Position numbers and translations under genes: made by a program. Below, piece after piece: positions 21,878-30,418 of a stretch of 64,000 nt of DNA. This DNA is from Kitasatospora humi (GTDB taxonomy: Bacteria > Actinomycetota > Actinomycetes > Streptomycetales > Streptomycetaceae): contig NZ_JAJJPA010000003.1 in assembly GCF_020907985.1 (NCBI RefSeq), forward strand, positions 248,001-312,000, written 5' to 3'. The notes below the pieces were generated by a model, which had not been told where the DNA came from, did no database searches, and saw only the letters and a list, made by a program, of their open reading frames with translations. How positions within the stretch are numbered: position 1 is the stretch's first letter; every line of letters begins with the position of its first letter.

Positions 21878-22078
21878 TGGGGCGCATCGGTGCCGCGGGG
21901 ACTGCCACGTGCACTCCGTCCACTCGGACGGCGAACCGACACCGGCAGAGTCGGTTCTTCGGCCCCGCGCCGCCGGCCTGACTTCATGGCGACGACCGAG
22001 CATAACCGGCTTCGAATGTTTCGATACCGTTGCCGATCGCCAGACGGACGGGAGCCCGGGCGAGCGCGCGACGGGGCG

Positions 22079-23089
22079 TCAGGAGCCGGCCGGCGCCGCG
22101 GCGGTGCTGCCGCGCTCCACCAGGGTGGTCGCCAGCTCCACCCGTAGGGTGCTCGGTCGGCTGCCGCGGGCCAGGTCGAGGACCATCCGGGTGGCCACCT
22201 CGGCCATCTCGGTGAGCGGTTGGCGGACCGTGGTCAGCGGCGGCCCGACCCAGCGGGCCAGCGGGAGGTCGTCGAAGCCGACGACGCTCAGGTCCTCGGG
22301 GATCCGCAGGGCCAGTTCGCGGGCCGCCTGGTAGAGCCCGAGCGCCTGGAGGTCGTTGCCGGTGAAGACCGCGGTGGGGCGGTCCGGGCCGCGCAGCAGC
22401 TCCAGGCCGGCGAGGTAGCCGGCCTCGTGGTGGAAGTCGCCCTCGCGCACCAGCGCCGGGTCGAACGGCACACCGGCCGTCTCCAGGGCCGCGCGGTAGC
22501 CGTCCACCCGGGCCCGGCTGCACATCATCCGGCCCGGCCCGGCGATCACCGCGATCCGCCGGTGGCCCAGCTCCAGCAGGTGGCGGGTGGCCGCCAGGCC
22601 GCCGGTCCAGTTGGTGGCGCCGACCGCCGGCACCTCCTGGCCCGGGTCGCCGGCCGGGTCCATCACCACGAACGGGATGTCCCGGCTGGTGAGTTGCTCC
22701 CGCTGGGCCGGGTCCAGGCCGGAGAGCACCAGCACCACGCCGGTGGGCCGGCGGGCCAGTACCCCGTCCACCCAGGACTGGCCGATGCTGAGCCGCCCGG
22801 AGGACTCGGACAGCACCACCGACAGCCCCTCCTCGCGGACCACGTTCTCCACGCCGCGGATCACCTCCATCGCCCAGGGGCTCTCCAGCTCGTGGAAGAC
22901 GAGCTCCAGCAGCGGCGCGGCGTGGCCGGTGCCCCGCCGCCGGCGGTAGCCGTGCGCCCGGAGCAGCTCCTCCACCCGCTCCCGAGTGGCCGGGGCGACG
23001 TCGGCCCGGCCGTTCAAGACCTTCGAAACTGTCGGAGCCGAAACCCCGGCCTCTCTGGCGATCTCCGCCAGCGTCGCCGTTCCCGTCAC
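22079..23089 (-). CDS. bxlR: LacI-family repressor of the xylo-oligosaccharide operon (BxlR-like)
   Basis: A 336-residue LacI-type regulator: helix-turn-helix and hinge at about 5-60 (TLAEIAREAGVSAPTVSKVLNGRADVAPATRERV) and a periplasmic-binding-protein-like ligand domain with SVVGFDDLPLARWVGPPLTTVRQP. It lies divergently next to the importer and GH3 genes, the same order as the bxlR-bxlEFGA locus of other streptomycetes. The GTG at 23089 has GGAGG in front. A second GTG at 23143, with TACCAT 7 bases upstream, could start a leaderless longer form (354 aa). CGAAAC-type boxes near the divergent promoter and before the xylanase are its likely targets. Confidence 0.87.
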   Translation of the reverse strand: MTGTATLAEIAREAGVSAPTVSKVLNGRADVAPATRERVEELLRAHGYRRRRGTGHAAPLLELVFHELESPWAMEVIRGVENVVREEGLSVVLSESSGRLSIGQSWVDGVLARRPTGVVLVLSGLDPAQREQLTSRDIPFVVMDPAGDPGQEVPAVGATNWTGGLAATRHLLELGHRRIAVIAGPGRMMCSRARVDGYRAALETAGVPFDPALVREGDFHHEAGYLAGLELLRGPDRPTAVFTGNDLQALGLYQAARELALRIPEDLSVVGFDDLPLARWVGPPLTTVRQPLTEMAEVATRMVLDLARGSRPSTLRVELATTLVERGSTAAAPAGS

Positions 23090-23204
23090 GGCCGCCTCCT
23101 CGTTGGCTGCTGCCTGCGAACTCCCGTTTCCTGAACGCTTCACAGCACGGATGGTAGCCCCCTGCTCGACGCCCGGGAGCGGCAAGGTGGGCCTGTGCGA
23201 AGTC

Positions 23205-23233
23205 TTGACGCACTCAGGCACCCGGCTTACGTT
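23205..23233 (+). promoter_or_regulatory. Promoter of the bxl-type operon
   Basis: TTGACG (23205-23210), 17 bases and TACGTT (23228-23233) make a good vegetative promoter about 50 bases before the binding-protein start codon. Confidence 0.65.
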
Positions 23234-23258
23234 TCCCCACAACATTCGGTCATCAATC

Positions 23259-23269
23259 CGAAACAATCG
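23259..23269. promoter_or_regulatory. BxlR-like operator within the bxl leader
   Basis: CGAAACAATCG matches 9 of 11 bases of CGAAACTTTCG and lies just downstream of the expected transcription start. A repressor bound here would block elongation or initiation. Confidence 0.45.
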
Positions 23270-23281
23270 AAAGAGCAGGCG

Positions 23282-24664
23282 ATGAGGCACGTCTCGACCG
23301 CCCTCCACCGTCGGGCTTCCCGCCCTTCCCGCCCTTCCCGCCCTTCCCGCCCTTCCCGCGCCCCCGGGCCTTCCCGCACCTCCCTGGCCGCCACCGCCGT
23401 GGTCTGCGCGGCCGCGCTCTCGCTGGTCACCGGCTGCGGCTCCGGCAGCGCCGGCGGGGCGAGCGGCTCGGGCGTCATCCACGTCCTCGTCTACGGGGAC
23501 GCGGGCAACACCGTCGAGAAGAGAATCGTCGACACGTTCAACAAGACCTCCAAGGTCAGGGCGGTGCTCGACACCATTCCCGGCGCGGACTACCAGACCA
23601 AGCTGCAGACCGTCATCAACAACCCGCAGGCTCCGGACGTGTTCTTCAACTGGGGCGGCGGCAGCATCGCGCCGTTCGTCAAGGCCGGGCTGCTGATGCC
23701 ACTGGACGACATGATCGCCAAGGATCCGGCGCTGAAGGCCGACTTCCTGCCCTCGGTGTTCAACACCGCCGTCGTGGACGGCAAGTCCTACGGTGTCCCG
23801 ATGCGCGGCACCCAGCCGGTGCTGCTCTTCGACAACAAGAAGGTGCTCGCCGACGCCGGACTGACCCCGCCCACCACCTGGGACCAACTGCTGGACGAGA
23901 TCCGCACCTTGAAGGCAAAGGGGATCACCCCGATCGCGCTCGGCGGCGGTGACCAGTGGCCCGAACTGATGTGGTTCGAGTACCTCTTCGACCGGGAGGC
24001 CGGCCCCGGCCTGTTCCAGAAGGCCGTCGGCGGCGACAAGAGCGCCTGGAACAGCCCGGAGAGCACCAAGGCGCTCGGCCTGCTCAAGCAACTGATCGAC
24101 GCCGGCGCCTTCGGCACCACCTACGACTCGGTCAAGTTCACCGACGGCGGCTCACCGGCCCTGCTGGCCAAGGGCAAGGCCGCGTTCGAGCTGATGGGCT
24201 CCTGGGAGTACGCCACCCAGCAGTCCGCAAACCCCGACTTCGCCAAGGACCAGCTCGGCTACGGCGCCTTCCCGGGTGTGGCCGACGGCCAGGGCGACCC
24301 GAACGACCTGGTGGGCAACACCAACAACTTCTACTCGGTGCGCAGCACCACCAAGTACCCGGACGCCGTGGCCCAGTTCCTCAAGCTGATGTACTCGGAC
24401 GAGTTCGTGAAGGCGCAGCTGGCCATCGGCAACCTGCCGACCACCACCAACACCCCCGACTTCCTGTCCGGTTCGGCGAGTCCGGCGTACTCGCAGTACC
24501 AGTACGACCTGGTGAAGCGGGCCCCCTCCTTCCAGCTCTCCTGGGACCAGGCCTACCCGCCGTCCGCGATGACCCCGATCCACCAGGCCGTCCAGCGCTT
24601 CTTCGACGGCCAGTTGGACGCCAACGGCTTCATCCAGGCGATGCAGGCCCTCCCCACCCCCTGA
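23282..24664 (+). CDS. bxlE: Xylo-oligosaccharide ABC importer, substrate-binding lipoprotein
   Basis: The extracellular solute-binding lipoprotein (family 1, 460 aa) of an ABC sugar importer. The N-terminus has an unusual Arg-Pro-Ser repeat (from a 9-bp DNA repeat, about 23312-23350) before the hydrophobic signal and the lipobox LVTGC. The mature part shows VFFNWGGGSIAPFVKAG, YGVPMRGTQPVLLFDNKKV and ELMGSWEYATQQ, typical of BxlE/XylE-type proteins. It is first in an operon with two permeases and a GH3 enzyme. No ATPase gene is in the operon; streptomycete sugar importers commonly share MsiK. The substrate (xylobiose or similar) is inferred from the GH3 partner and locus order. Confidence 0.88.
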   Translation: MRHVSTALHRRASRPSRPSRPSRPSRAPGPSRTSLAATAVVCAAALSLVTGCGSGSAGGASGSGVIHVLVYGDAGNTVEKRIVDTFNKTSKVRAVLDTIPGADYQTKLQTVINNPQAPDVFFNWGGGSIAPFVKAGLLMPLDDMIAKDPALKADFLPSVFNTAVVDGKSYGVPMRGTQPVLLFDNKKVLADAGLTPPTTWDQLLDEIRTLKAKGITPIALGGGDQWPELMWFEYLFDREAGPGLFQKAVGGDKSAWNSPESTKALGLLKQLIDAGAFGTTYDSVKFTDGGSPALLAKGKAAFELMGSWEYATQQSANPDFAKDQLGYGAFPGVADGQGDPNDLVGNTNNFYSVRSTTKYPDAVAQFLKLMYSDEFVKAQLAIGNLPTTTNTPDFLSGSASPAYSQYQYDLVKRAPSFQLSWDQAYPPSAMTPIHQAVQRFFDGQLDANGFIQAMQALPTP

Positions 24665-24695
24665 GCCACCCGGCCGAGTACGGAGGTCTGGACCG

Positions 24696-25667
24696 ATGAC
24701 CCGTTCACCCACGCCCGACCGCGCCGGCCCCACCCGTCCAGGCCGGGCCGACCGGACCCGGGCGGACCGCGCCGCCCGGACCCGTTCGGGCCCGGCCGGC
24801 CTGACCCGTCCCGGCCTGGTCTGGGCGCTGCCCGCCACCGCCTTCTTCACCGTGTTCGCCCTGGTCCCGCTGGCCCTGGTCGCCGTGCTCTCGTTCACCA
24901 CCTGGAACGGCATCGGCGCACCGCGCGCCGCCGGACTGGCCAACTGGACCGCCCTGCTGCACGATCCGGTGATGCTGAAGAGCCTCTGGTTGAGCGCGCT
25001 GCTCACCGCGCTGGGAGTGCTGCTGCAGACCCCGATCAGCCTGCTGCTCGGGGTCTGGGCCGCCGGCCACCAGCGCAACCGGGCGATCCTGTCCGCGATC
25101 TACTTCGTGCCGCTGCTGCTCTCCGCCACCGCCGTCTCGGTGCTCTGGCGGGCGCTGCTCGACCCCAACTTCGGCCTGCCCGCCCAGGCACCCTGGCTGT
25201 TCGGCGACGGCAACCTGCTCGGCAGCCGTGACGGCGCCATCGGGGTGCTCGCCTTCGTCGGCGCCTGGCAGTGGACCCCGCTGCACACGCTCATCTACCA
25301 GGGCAGCGCCCGCGCGATCCCGCAGGTGCTCCACCAGGCGGCCGCCATCGACGGCGCCGGTCGGCTACGGCAGTTCTGGCACGTCACGCTCCCGCAACTG
25401 CGCACCACCATGGTCACCTCGACCGTCCTGATGGTCGTCGGCGGCCTGACCACCTTCGACACCGTGCTGATCCTCACCCAGGGCGGCCCGGGGACGGAGA
25501 CCACGATCAGCGCCTACTACATGTACCAACAGGGCTTCAAGAGCTTCGACTTCGGCGGGGCCTCGGCGATCGCGCTGGTGCTGGTGGTGGTGGCCACGCT
25601 GGTCTCGCTGGCGATGGTGCGGCTGTCCGGCTACGACGCCATGCGCGCCGGCGCGGAGGGCATCTGA
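24696..25667 (+). CDS. bxlF: Sugar ABC importer permease 1
   Basis: A 323-residue integral membrane permease of the MalF type, with about six transmembrane segments after an Arg-rich cytoplasmic N-terminus (RADRTRADRAARTR). The coupling EAA-like loop is QVLHQAAAIDGAGRLRQFWHVTLPQL, and the segment GGPGTETTISAYYMYQQGFKSFDFGGASA is characteristic of sugar permeases. It starts 31 bases after bxlE and overlaps the next permease by one base, so it is in one operon. It forms the channel with permease 2. Confidence 0.92.
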   Translation: MTRSPTPDRAGPTRPGRADRTRADRAARTRSGPAGLTRPGLVWALPATAFFTVFALVPLALVAVLSFTTWNGIGAPRAAGLANWTALLHDPVMLKSLWLSALLTALGVLLQTPISLLLGVWAAGHQRNRAILSAIYFVPLLLSATAVSVLWRALLDPNFGLPAQAPWLFGDGNLLGSRDGAIGVLAFVGAWQWTPLHTLIYQGSARAIPQVLHQAAAIDGAGRLRQFWHVTLPQLRTTMVTSTVLMVVGGLTTFDTVLILTQGGPGTETTISAYYMYQQGFKSFDFGGASAIALVLVVVATLVSLAMVRLSGYDAMRAGAEGI

Positions 25668-26521
25668 TGAGCCATCCCCGAATGCCCGGATCCCGCACCG
25701 GCCGGCCGGTCCGCCCGAACTACCTGGCCGGGCTGGGCTCGCTGCTCTGGCTCGGCATCGTCGGCCTGCCGCTGGCGGTGCTGCTGACCACCACCCTGCG
25801 CACCCAGTCGGACTACGCCACCAACGGCCCGCTGACCCTCCCGAAGCGGCTGACCCTGACGAACTACACCGACGCCCTGTCCCAGGGCTTCGCCCAGGAC
25901 TTCGTCAACACCTGCGTGGTCACGGTGAGCGTGGTCGCCCTGGTGCTGCTGCTGGTGCCGCCGCTGGCCTACACCATCGTGCGCAGCCGCCGGCGCAGCG
26001 TGCGCACCGTGTTCCGGGTCTTCCTGCTCGGCCTCGCGGTGCCGGCCCAGGCGGTGATCGTCCCGATGTTCTACCTGATCAGCAAGGCCGGCCTGTACGA
26101 CGACCTGACCGGCGTGGTGCTGCCCACCGCCGCCTTCAGCCTGCCGATCTGCACCCTGATCCTCACCGGGGCGATGCGCGACATCACCCCGGAGCTGTAC
26201 GAGGCGATGGCGGTGGACGGCGCCTCGCCGTGGCGGGTGTTCCGGCAACTGGTGCTGCCGCTGTCCAGGGGCGGACTCGCCACCATCGTGGTGTTCGCCT
26301 CGCTCCAGGCGTGGAACGGCTTCCTCTTCCCCCTGGTGCTCACCCAGTCGGACTCGACCAAGGTCGTCACCCTCGGTCTCTACAGCTTCCAGACCGAGCA
26401 CGGGGTCAACGCGCCCGGCCTGCTCAGTGCCGTGGTGCTGTCGATGCTGCCCGTGCTCGGCGTCTACCTGTTCGCCCGCCGCGCCCTGGTCCAGGGGCTG
26501 ATGGGGGTCGGCGGAAAGTGA
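25667..26521 (+). CDS. bxlG: Sugar ABC importer permease 2
   Basis: A 284-residue MalG-type permease with six predicted transmembrane helices and the EAA loop ELYEAMAVDGASPWRVFRQLVLPLSRGG that docks the ATPase. Its ATG shares the last base of the preceding stop codon (TGATG), showing tight coupling. The neighbouring genes give the likely substrate, xylo-oligosaccharides. Confidence 0.92.
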   Translation: MSHPRMPGSRTGRPVRPNYLAGLGSLLWLGIVGLPLAVLLTTTLRTQSDYATNGPLTLPKRLTLTNYTDALSQGFAQDFVNTCVVTVSVVALVLLLVPPLAYTIVRSRRRSVRTVFRVFLLGLAVPAQAVIVPMFYLISKAGLYDDLTGVVLPTAAFSLPICTLILTGAMRDITPELYEAMAVDGASPWRVFRQLVLPLSRGGLATIVVFASLQAWNGFLFPLVLTQSDSTKVVTLGLYSFQTEHGVNAPGLLSAVVLSMLPVLGVYLFARRALVQGLMGVGGK

Positions 26522-26529
26522 GGGAACCA

Positions 26530-28887
26530 GTGACGGAAGACGCCCAGCCCTGGCGCGACCCGAAGCTCGACCCGCAGGCGCGGGCCGACGCCCTGATCGC
26601 CGTCATGACGACCCGTGAGAAGATCGCCCAACTGGTCGGCGTCTGGGTCGGCGCCGCCGGCGACGGTGGCGAAGTCGCCCCGCACCAGCACGAGCTGGAG
26701 GAGCCGGTCGATCTCGAAGCCCTACTGCCGCACGGGCTGGGCCAGTTGACGCGCCCGTTCGGTACGGCGCCGGTCGACCCGGCACTCGGCGCGCTGTCGT
26801 TGGCCCGGTCGCAGCGGCGGATCGCCGCGGCCAACCGGTTCGGCATCCCGGCGCTGGCCCACGAGGAGTGCCTGGCCGGGTTCGCGGCCTGGGGCGCCAC
26901 CGCCTACCCCGTTCCGCTCTCCTGGGGCGCCACCTTCGATCCGGAGCTGGTCGGCCGGATGGCGGCCGCGATCGGGCGGGACCTGCGCTCGGTCGGGATC
27001 CACCAGGGCCTCGCCCCGGTGCTCGACGTGGTCCGCGACGCCCGCTGGGGCCGGGTGGAGGAGACCATCGGCGAGGACCCGTACCTGGTCGGCACCATCG
27101 CCACCGCCTATGTGCGGGGCTTGGAGTCGGCCGGGATCGTCGCCACCCTCAAGCACTTCGCCGGCTACTCCGCCTCCCGCGCCGGCCGCAACCTGGCACC
27201 GGTCGCGATGGGCCCGCGCGAGCGCGCCGACGTGGTGCTGCCCCCGTTCGAGATGGCGGTGCGGGAGGGTCGGCCGCGCTCGGTCATGCACGCCTACACC
27301 GACACGGACGGCGTCCCCTCGGCAGCCGACCCGGACTTGCTGACCGGGCTGCTCAGGGAGCGCTGGGGGTTCACCGGAACGGTGGTCGCCGACTACTTCG
27401 GCATCGCCTTCCTGAAGCTCCTGCACGGCGTCGCCGCCGACTGGACCGAGGCCGCAGTGACGGCCCTGGCCAGCGGGGTGGACGTGGAGCTGCCGACCGT
27501 CAAGACCTTCGGGCAGCCCCTGCTGGACGGCCTGCTCGACGGGCGGATCGACGAGGCCCTGGTCGATCGCGCGCTGCGCCGGGTGCTGGTGCAGAAAGCG
27601 CAGCTCGGACTGCTCGACCCGGACTGGTCGCCGCTGCCGGGCGCGCTGGCCGGCCTGGCCGTGCTGGACGGGGAGGAGGGCGAGCAGGCCGACCCGCGCG
27701 GGCGGATCGATCTGGACGGCCCCGCCAACCGTGCCCTCGCCGAGCGGATCGCCGAGGCGGCGGTGGTGCTGGTCCGCAACGACGGCACCCTCCCGCTGGG
27801 CCGGCCGCGCCGGATCGCGGTCGTCGGACCGAACGCGGACACCGCGCAGGCGCTGCTGGGCTGCTACTCGTTCCCGGTGCACGTCGGCAGCCGGCACCCC
27901 GACCTGCCGCCCGGCATCGAGCTGCCGACCCTGCTGCAGCGGGTCCGAGAGGAGTTCCCCGAGGCGGACGTGGTCACCGCACCCGGGACCGGCGTCGACA
28001 CCACCGACACCTCGGGCCTCGCCGGGGCGGTGGCGGCGGCCCGCTGGGCCGACGTGGCGGTGCTCGCGCTCGGCGACCGCGCCGGGCTGTTCGGCCGCGG
28101 CACCAGCGGCGAGGGATGCGACGCCGAGTCCCTCGAACTCCCGGGAGTTCAAGGGCAGTTGCTCGACGCACTGCTGGACACCGGGACGCCCGTGGTACTC
28201 GTGCTGCTGGCCGGTCGCCCCTACGCGCTCGGGCGGGCGGTGGGCGAGGCGGCCGCCATCGTCCAGGCCTTCTTCCCGGGGGAGGAGGGCGCCCGTGCGG
28301 TCGCCGGTCTGCTCAGCGGCCGAGTCAACCCGTCGGGGCGGCTGCCGATCAGCATTCCGGCCCGGCCCGGTGGACAGCCCGCCGGCTACCTGGCACCCCG
28401 GCTCGCCCAGGCCGGCACGGTGTCGAGCAGCGACCCGACGCCGGCCTACGGCTTCGGACACGGGCTGGGCTACACAGAGTTCACCTGGTCCGAACCCGAG
28501 GTGACCCGCGACCGGACCGACACCGGCGGCGAGTTCGAGCTGCTGCTGACGGTGGCGAACACCGGGCAGCGGGCCGGCCACGAAGTGGTGCAGCTCTACC
28601 TGCACGACCCCGTCGCCTCGGTGGTGCAGCCGGTGCAGCGGCTGATCGGCTACCACCGGGTCGGCCTGGAGCCGGGGGAGCGGGTCCGGTTGCGGATCAC
28701 CGTGCCGGCGGACCTGGCGTCGTTCACCGGGCGGGCCGGGCGGCGGATCGTGGAGCCCGGTGGCCTGGAGCTGCGGCTGGCGGCCTCCAGCACCGACGTC
28801 CGGCACACGGTGCCGCTGCGGCTGAGCGGGCCGGTGCGGGAGGTGGACCACACCAGGCGGCTGCACCCCGCCTTCCTGGCCGTCTGA
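26530..28887 (+). CDS. bxlA: GH3 beta-xylosidase/beta-glucosidase, cytoplasmic
   Basis: Hydrolyses imported xylo-oligosaccharides to xylose in the cytoplasm (785 aa, no signal peptide). The GH3 N-terminal barrel has PVLDVVRDARWGRVEETIGEDP, LKHFAGYSASRAGRN and VMHAYTDTDGVPSAAD; the nucleophile is the Asp in TGTVVADYFGIAF. The second domain (VRNDGTLPLGRPRRIAVVGPNAD) and a fibronectin-like C-terminal domain (LLTVANTGQRAGHEVVQLYL) follow. Length and architecture agree with BxlA. I chose GTG 26530 with GAGGG 5 bases upstream; a GTG at 26518 overlapping the permease stop would add four residues. Last gene of the operon; its product feeds xylA/xylB. Confidence 0.92.
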   Translation: MTEDAQPWRDPKLDPQARADALIAVMTTREKIAQLVGVWVGAAGDGGEVAPHQHELEEPVDLEALLPHGLGQLTRPFGTAPVDPALGALSLARSQRRIAAANRFGIPALAHEECLAGFAAWGATAYPVPLSWGATFDPELVGRMAAAIGRDLRSVGIHQGLAPVLDVVRDARWGRVEETIGEDPYLVGTIATAYVRGLESAGIVATLKHFAGYSASRAGRNLAPVAMGPRERADVVLPPFEMAVREGRPRSVMHAYTDTDGVPSAADPDLLTGLLRERWGFTGTVVADYFGIAFLKLLHGVAADWTEAAVTALASGVDVELPTVKTFGQPLLDGLLDGRIDEALVDRALRRVLVQKAQLGLLDPDWSPLPGALAGLAVLDGEEGEQADPRGRIDLDGPANRALAERIAEAAVVLVRNDGTLPLGRPRRIAVVGPNADTAQALLGCYSFPVHVGSRHPDLPPGIELPTLLQRVREEFPEADVVTAPGTGVDTTDTSGLAGAVAAARWADVAVLALGDRAGLFGRGTSGEGCDAESLELPGVQGQLLDALLDTGTPVVLVLLAGRPYALGRAVGEAAAIVQAFFPGEEGARAVAGLLSGRVNPSGRLPISIPARPGGQPAGYLAPRLAQAGTVSSSDPTPAYGFGHGLGYTEFTWSEPEVTRDRTDTGGEFELLLTVANTGQRAGHEVVQLYLHDPVASVVQPVQRLIGYHRVGLEPGERVRLRITVPADLASFTGRAGRRIVEPGGLELRLAASSTDVRHTVPLRLSGPVREVDHTRRLHPAFLAV

Positions 28888-28923
28888 CGTCTCGGCCGGC
28901 CGACGTCTCGGCCGGCCGACGTC
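28886..28923. repeat. Short tandem repeat after the GH3 gene
   Basis: A 16-bp unit GACGTCTCGGCCGGCC occurs twice with a third partial copy, starting at the GH3 stop codon. The palindromic GGCCGGCC core could allow weak hairpins, possibly acting in termination. The rest of 28924-29154 holds nothing recognised. Confidence 0.6.
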
Positions 28924-29154
28924 CTGGTCCACCGACGTCCCGACCGACCCCGGGTGGGCCCGCCCGTTCACGCGCGCACCCGGTTCCGCCCCGCCCTGCC
29001 GCCCCGACCGGCGGCGGGCGGTCAGCCCCGCCCGCGCGCCGCCCCGAATGGGCTCGCCGAGTGGGAGCGCGTCGGGCGGGGCCCCGCCCTAGGCTGGAGG
29101 TCAGGCGCCGGAACGCTTCCGGCGTGCCCGGCTGCCCGGACGGAGGCGTGGCGC

Positions 29155-30002
29155 GTGGAGACGGTCGGCAATCAGGATGCGCCCACTGCCGTCGTCGTCG
29201 TGGACCCCAGCGGCGTGGTGACCGGCTGGAGCGGGGGCGGCCGGCAGCTGCTCGGCTGGACGGCGCGGGAGACCGTCGGGCAACCCGCCGCCGCCCTGCT
29301 CGTCGATCCGCCGGAGGGGTTCCCCGAGGGCTGCGGCACCGGCCCCGACCCCGCGGGCCCCGTCAGCTTCCGCCACCGGGACGGTTCGACGGTGGACGCC
29401 GTGGTGACGGTCCATCCGCTGCACGGCCCCGACGGCCGGACGCTGGGCCGCGCGATGACCGTCCAGCAGTGGGGCCGGCGCCCGGTGATCGCCGACCGCG
29501 CCTTCGAAGCAGTGCCCGTTCGCCCTCGGGGTGTACGACCCCGAGCTGCGGTTCCTCTGGGTCAACGCCGTCGCCTGCGAGGTGATGGCGCACTCCGAGG
29601 AGCAGGTGCTGGGCGAGAAGTACCGCGAGCTGATCCCCGAACTCGATGACATTGCGTACACGAACAAGCTCTCCGAGGTGGCCAGGACCGGGAAAGCCGC
29701 GCGCCTGATCACGGTCTTCCGCCCGCTGGGCAGCGCCTACGCCAATGCCTGGGCCACCAGCATGTGGCCCGTCCGGGACGCCGAGGGCAGGGTCCACGCG
29801 GTCGCCAACTGGGGCTTCGACATGAGCGCCGAGTACTGGGCCAGGCAGCGCCTGCTCATCCTCAACGACGCCACCAGCGGCATCGGACAGACCCTCGACG
29901 TGGTCGGCACCGCCGAATAACTGGCCAGGACCGCGGTGCCGGGCTTCGTCGACCTGGTCACCGTCGACCTCGGCGAGGAGTTCGCGGCTCGACCGACCTG
30001 AC
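29155..30002 (+). pseudogene. PAS-domain sensor/phosphatase remnant
   Basis: The N-terminal part of a PAS-GAF-SpoIIE type regulator of the streptomycete kind. A GTG at 29155 with GGAGG upstream opens a first PAS domain (VVVDPSGVVTGWSGGGRQLLGWT). An extra A near 29508 (GAAG-CAG for GAG-CAG) shifts the frame; the second PAS (CPFALGVYDPELRFLWVNAVACEVM ... NWGFDMSAEYWARQRLLILNDATSGIG) reads on to a TAA at 29918. The expected continuation LARTAVPGFVDLVTVDLGEEF follows that stop. All GAF and phosphatase domains are missing. It carries one frameshift, one nonsense change and a large 3' deletion. Confidence 0.75.
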
Positions 30003-30248
30003 GGAACGTCAGCCGACCGTCCGGTGAGGCATCGACGGCGAGGCGGCCGTTGACCAGGCGGGCACATCCGTCGCCGGACACCGACAGTGCGGCGACGGCG
30101 CGGGGCTTTCCAGCGCACCGGGGGCGGCAGGATCGATGGTCCCGGCCGAGGCCCGCACCCGGACGGCGTCCGGCCCCCAGGGCTCGATGCGAAGGATCTC
30201 GGCGGCGGTGTGCCGTTCCAGTCCGCCCGTTCGGATGCTGTAGGACAA
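30003..30248 (-). pseudogene. N-terminal remnant of a GH31 alpha-glycosidase
   Basis: A TTG at 30248 after GGAGGAACCGTCCC starts RTGGLERHTAAEILRIEPWGPDAVRVRA, the N-terminal beta-sandwich typical of GH31 alpha-xylosidase/alpha-glucosidase proteins. A frame change near 30115 is followed by ALSVSGDGCARLVNGRLAVDASPDGRLTF in another frame, and similarity stops near 30003, where the PAS remnant ends. It lies downstream of the ABC importer genes on the same strand, so an importer-linked glycosidase has probably been lost. Confidence 0.65.
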
Positions 30249-30418
30249 GGGACGGTTCCTCCGTTCTGATCGGGCTCCGGGAGACGCGCGTCCGCCGGGC
30301 CCTGCTGGGTGGGTGGCCGCCGGCCGTGCCTGCCGGACCGGCGCGATCGCGGCTCCTCGCCGGCGTCGATCGCACCGGTCCGGTCGGCCGGCGCCGGCAC
30401 TTCGGAACTGACGATCAG

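Noticed and set aside
22011..22026. TTCGAATGTTTCGA as a further CGAAAC-type operator
   Set aside because: It lies at the 3' side of the LacI gene with no promoter or gene to control, and the half-site spacing differs.
28886..28923. CRISPR-like short repeats
   Set aside because: Only two and a half 16-bp units without spacers; no CRISPR array or cas gene occurs in the window.
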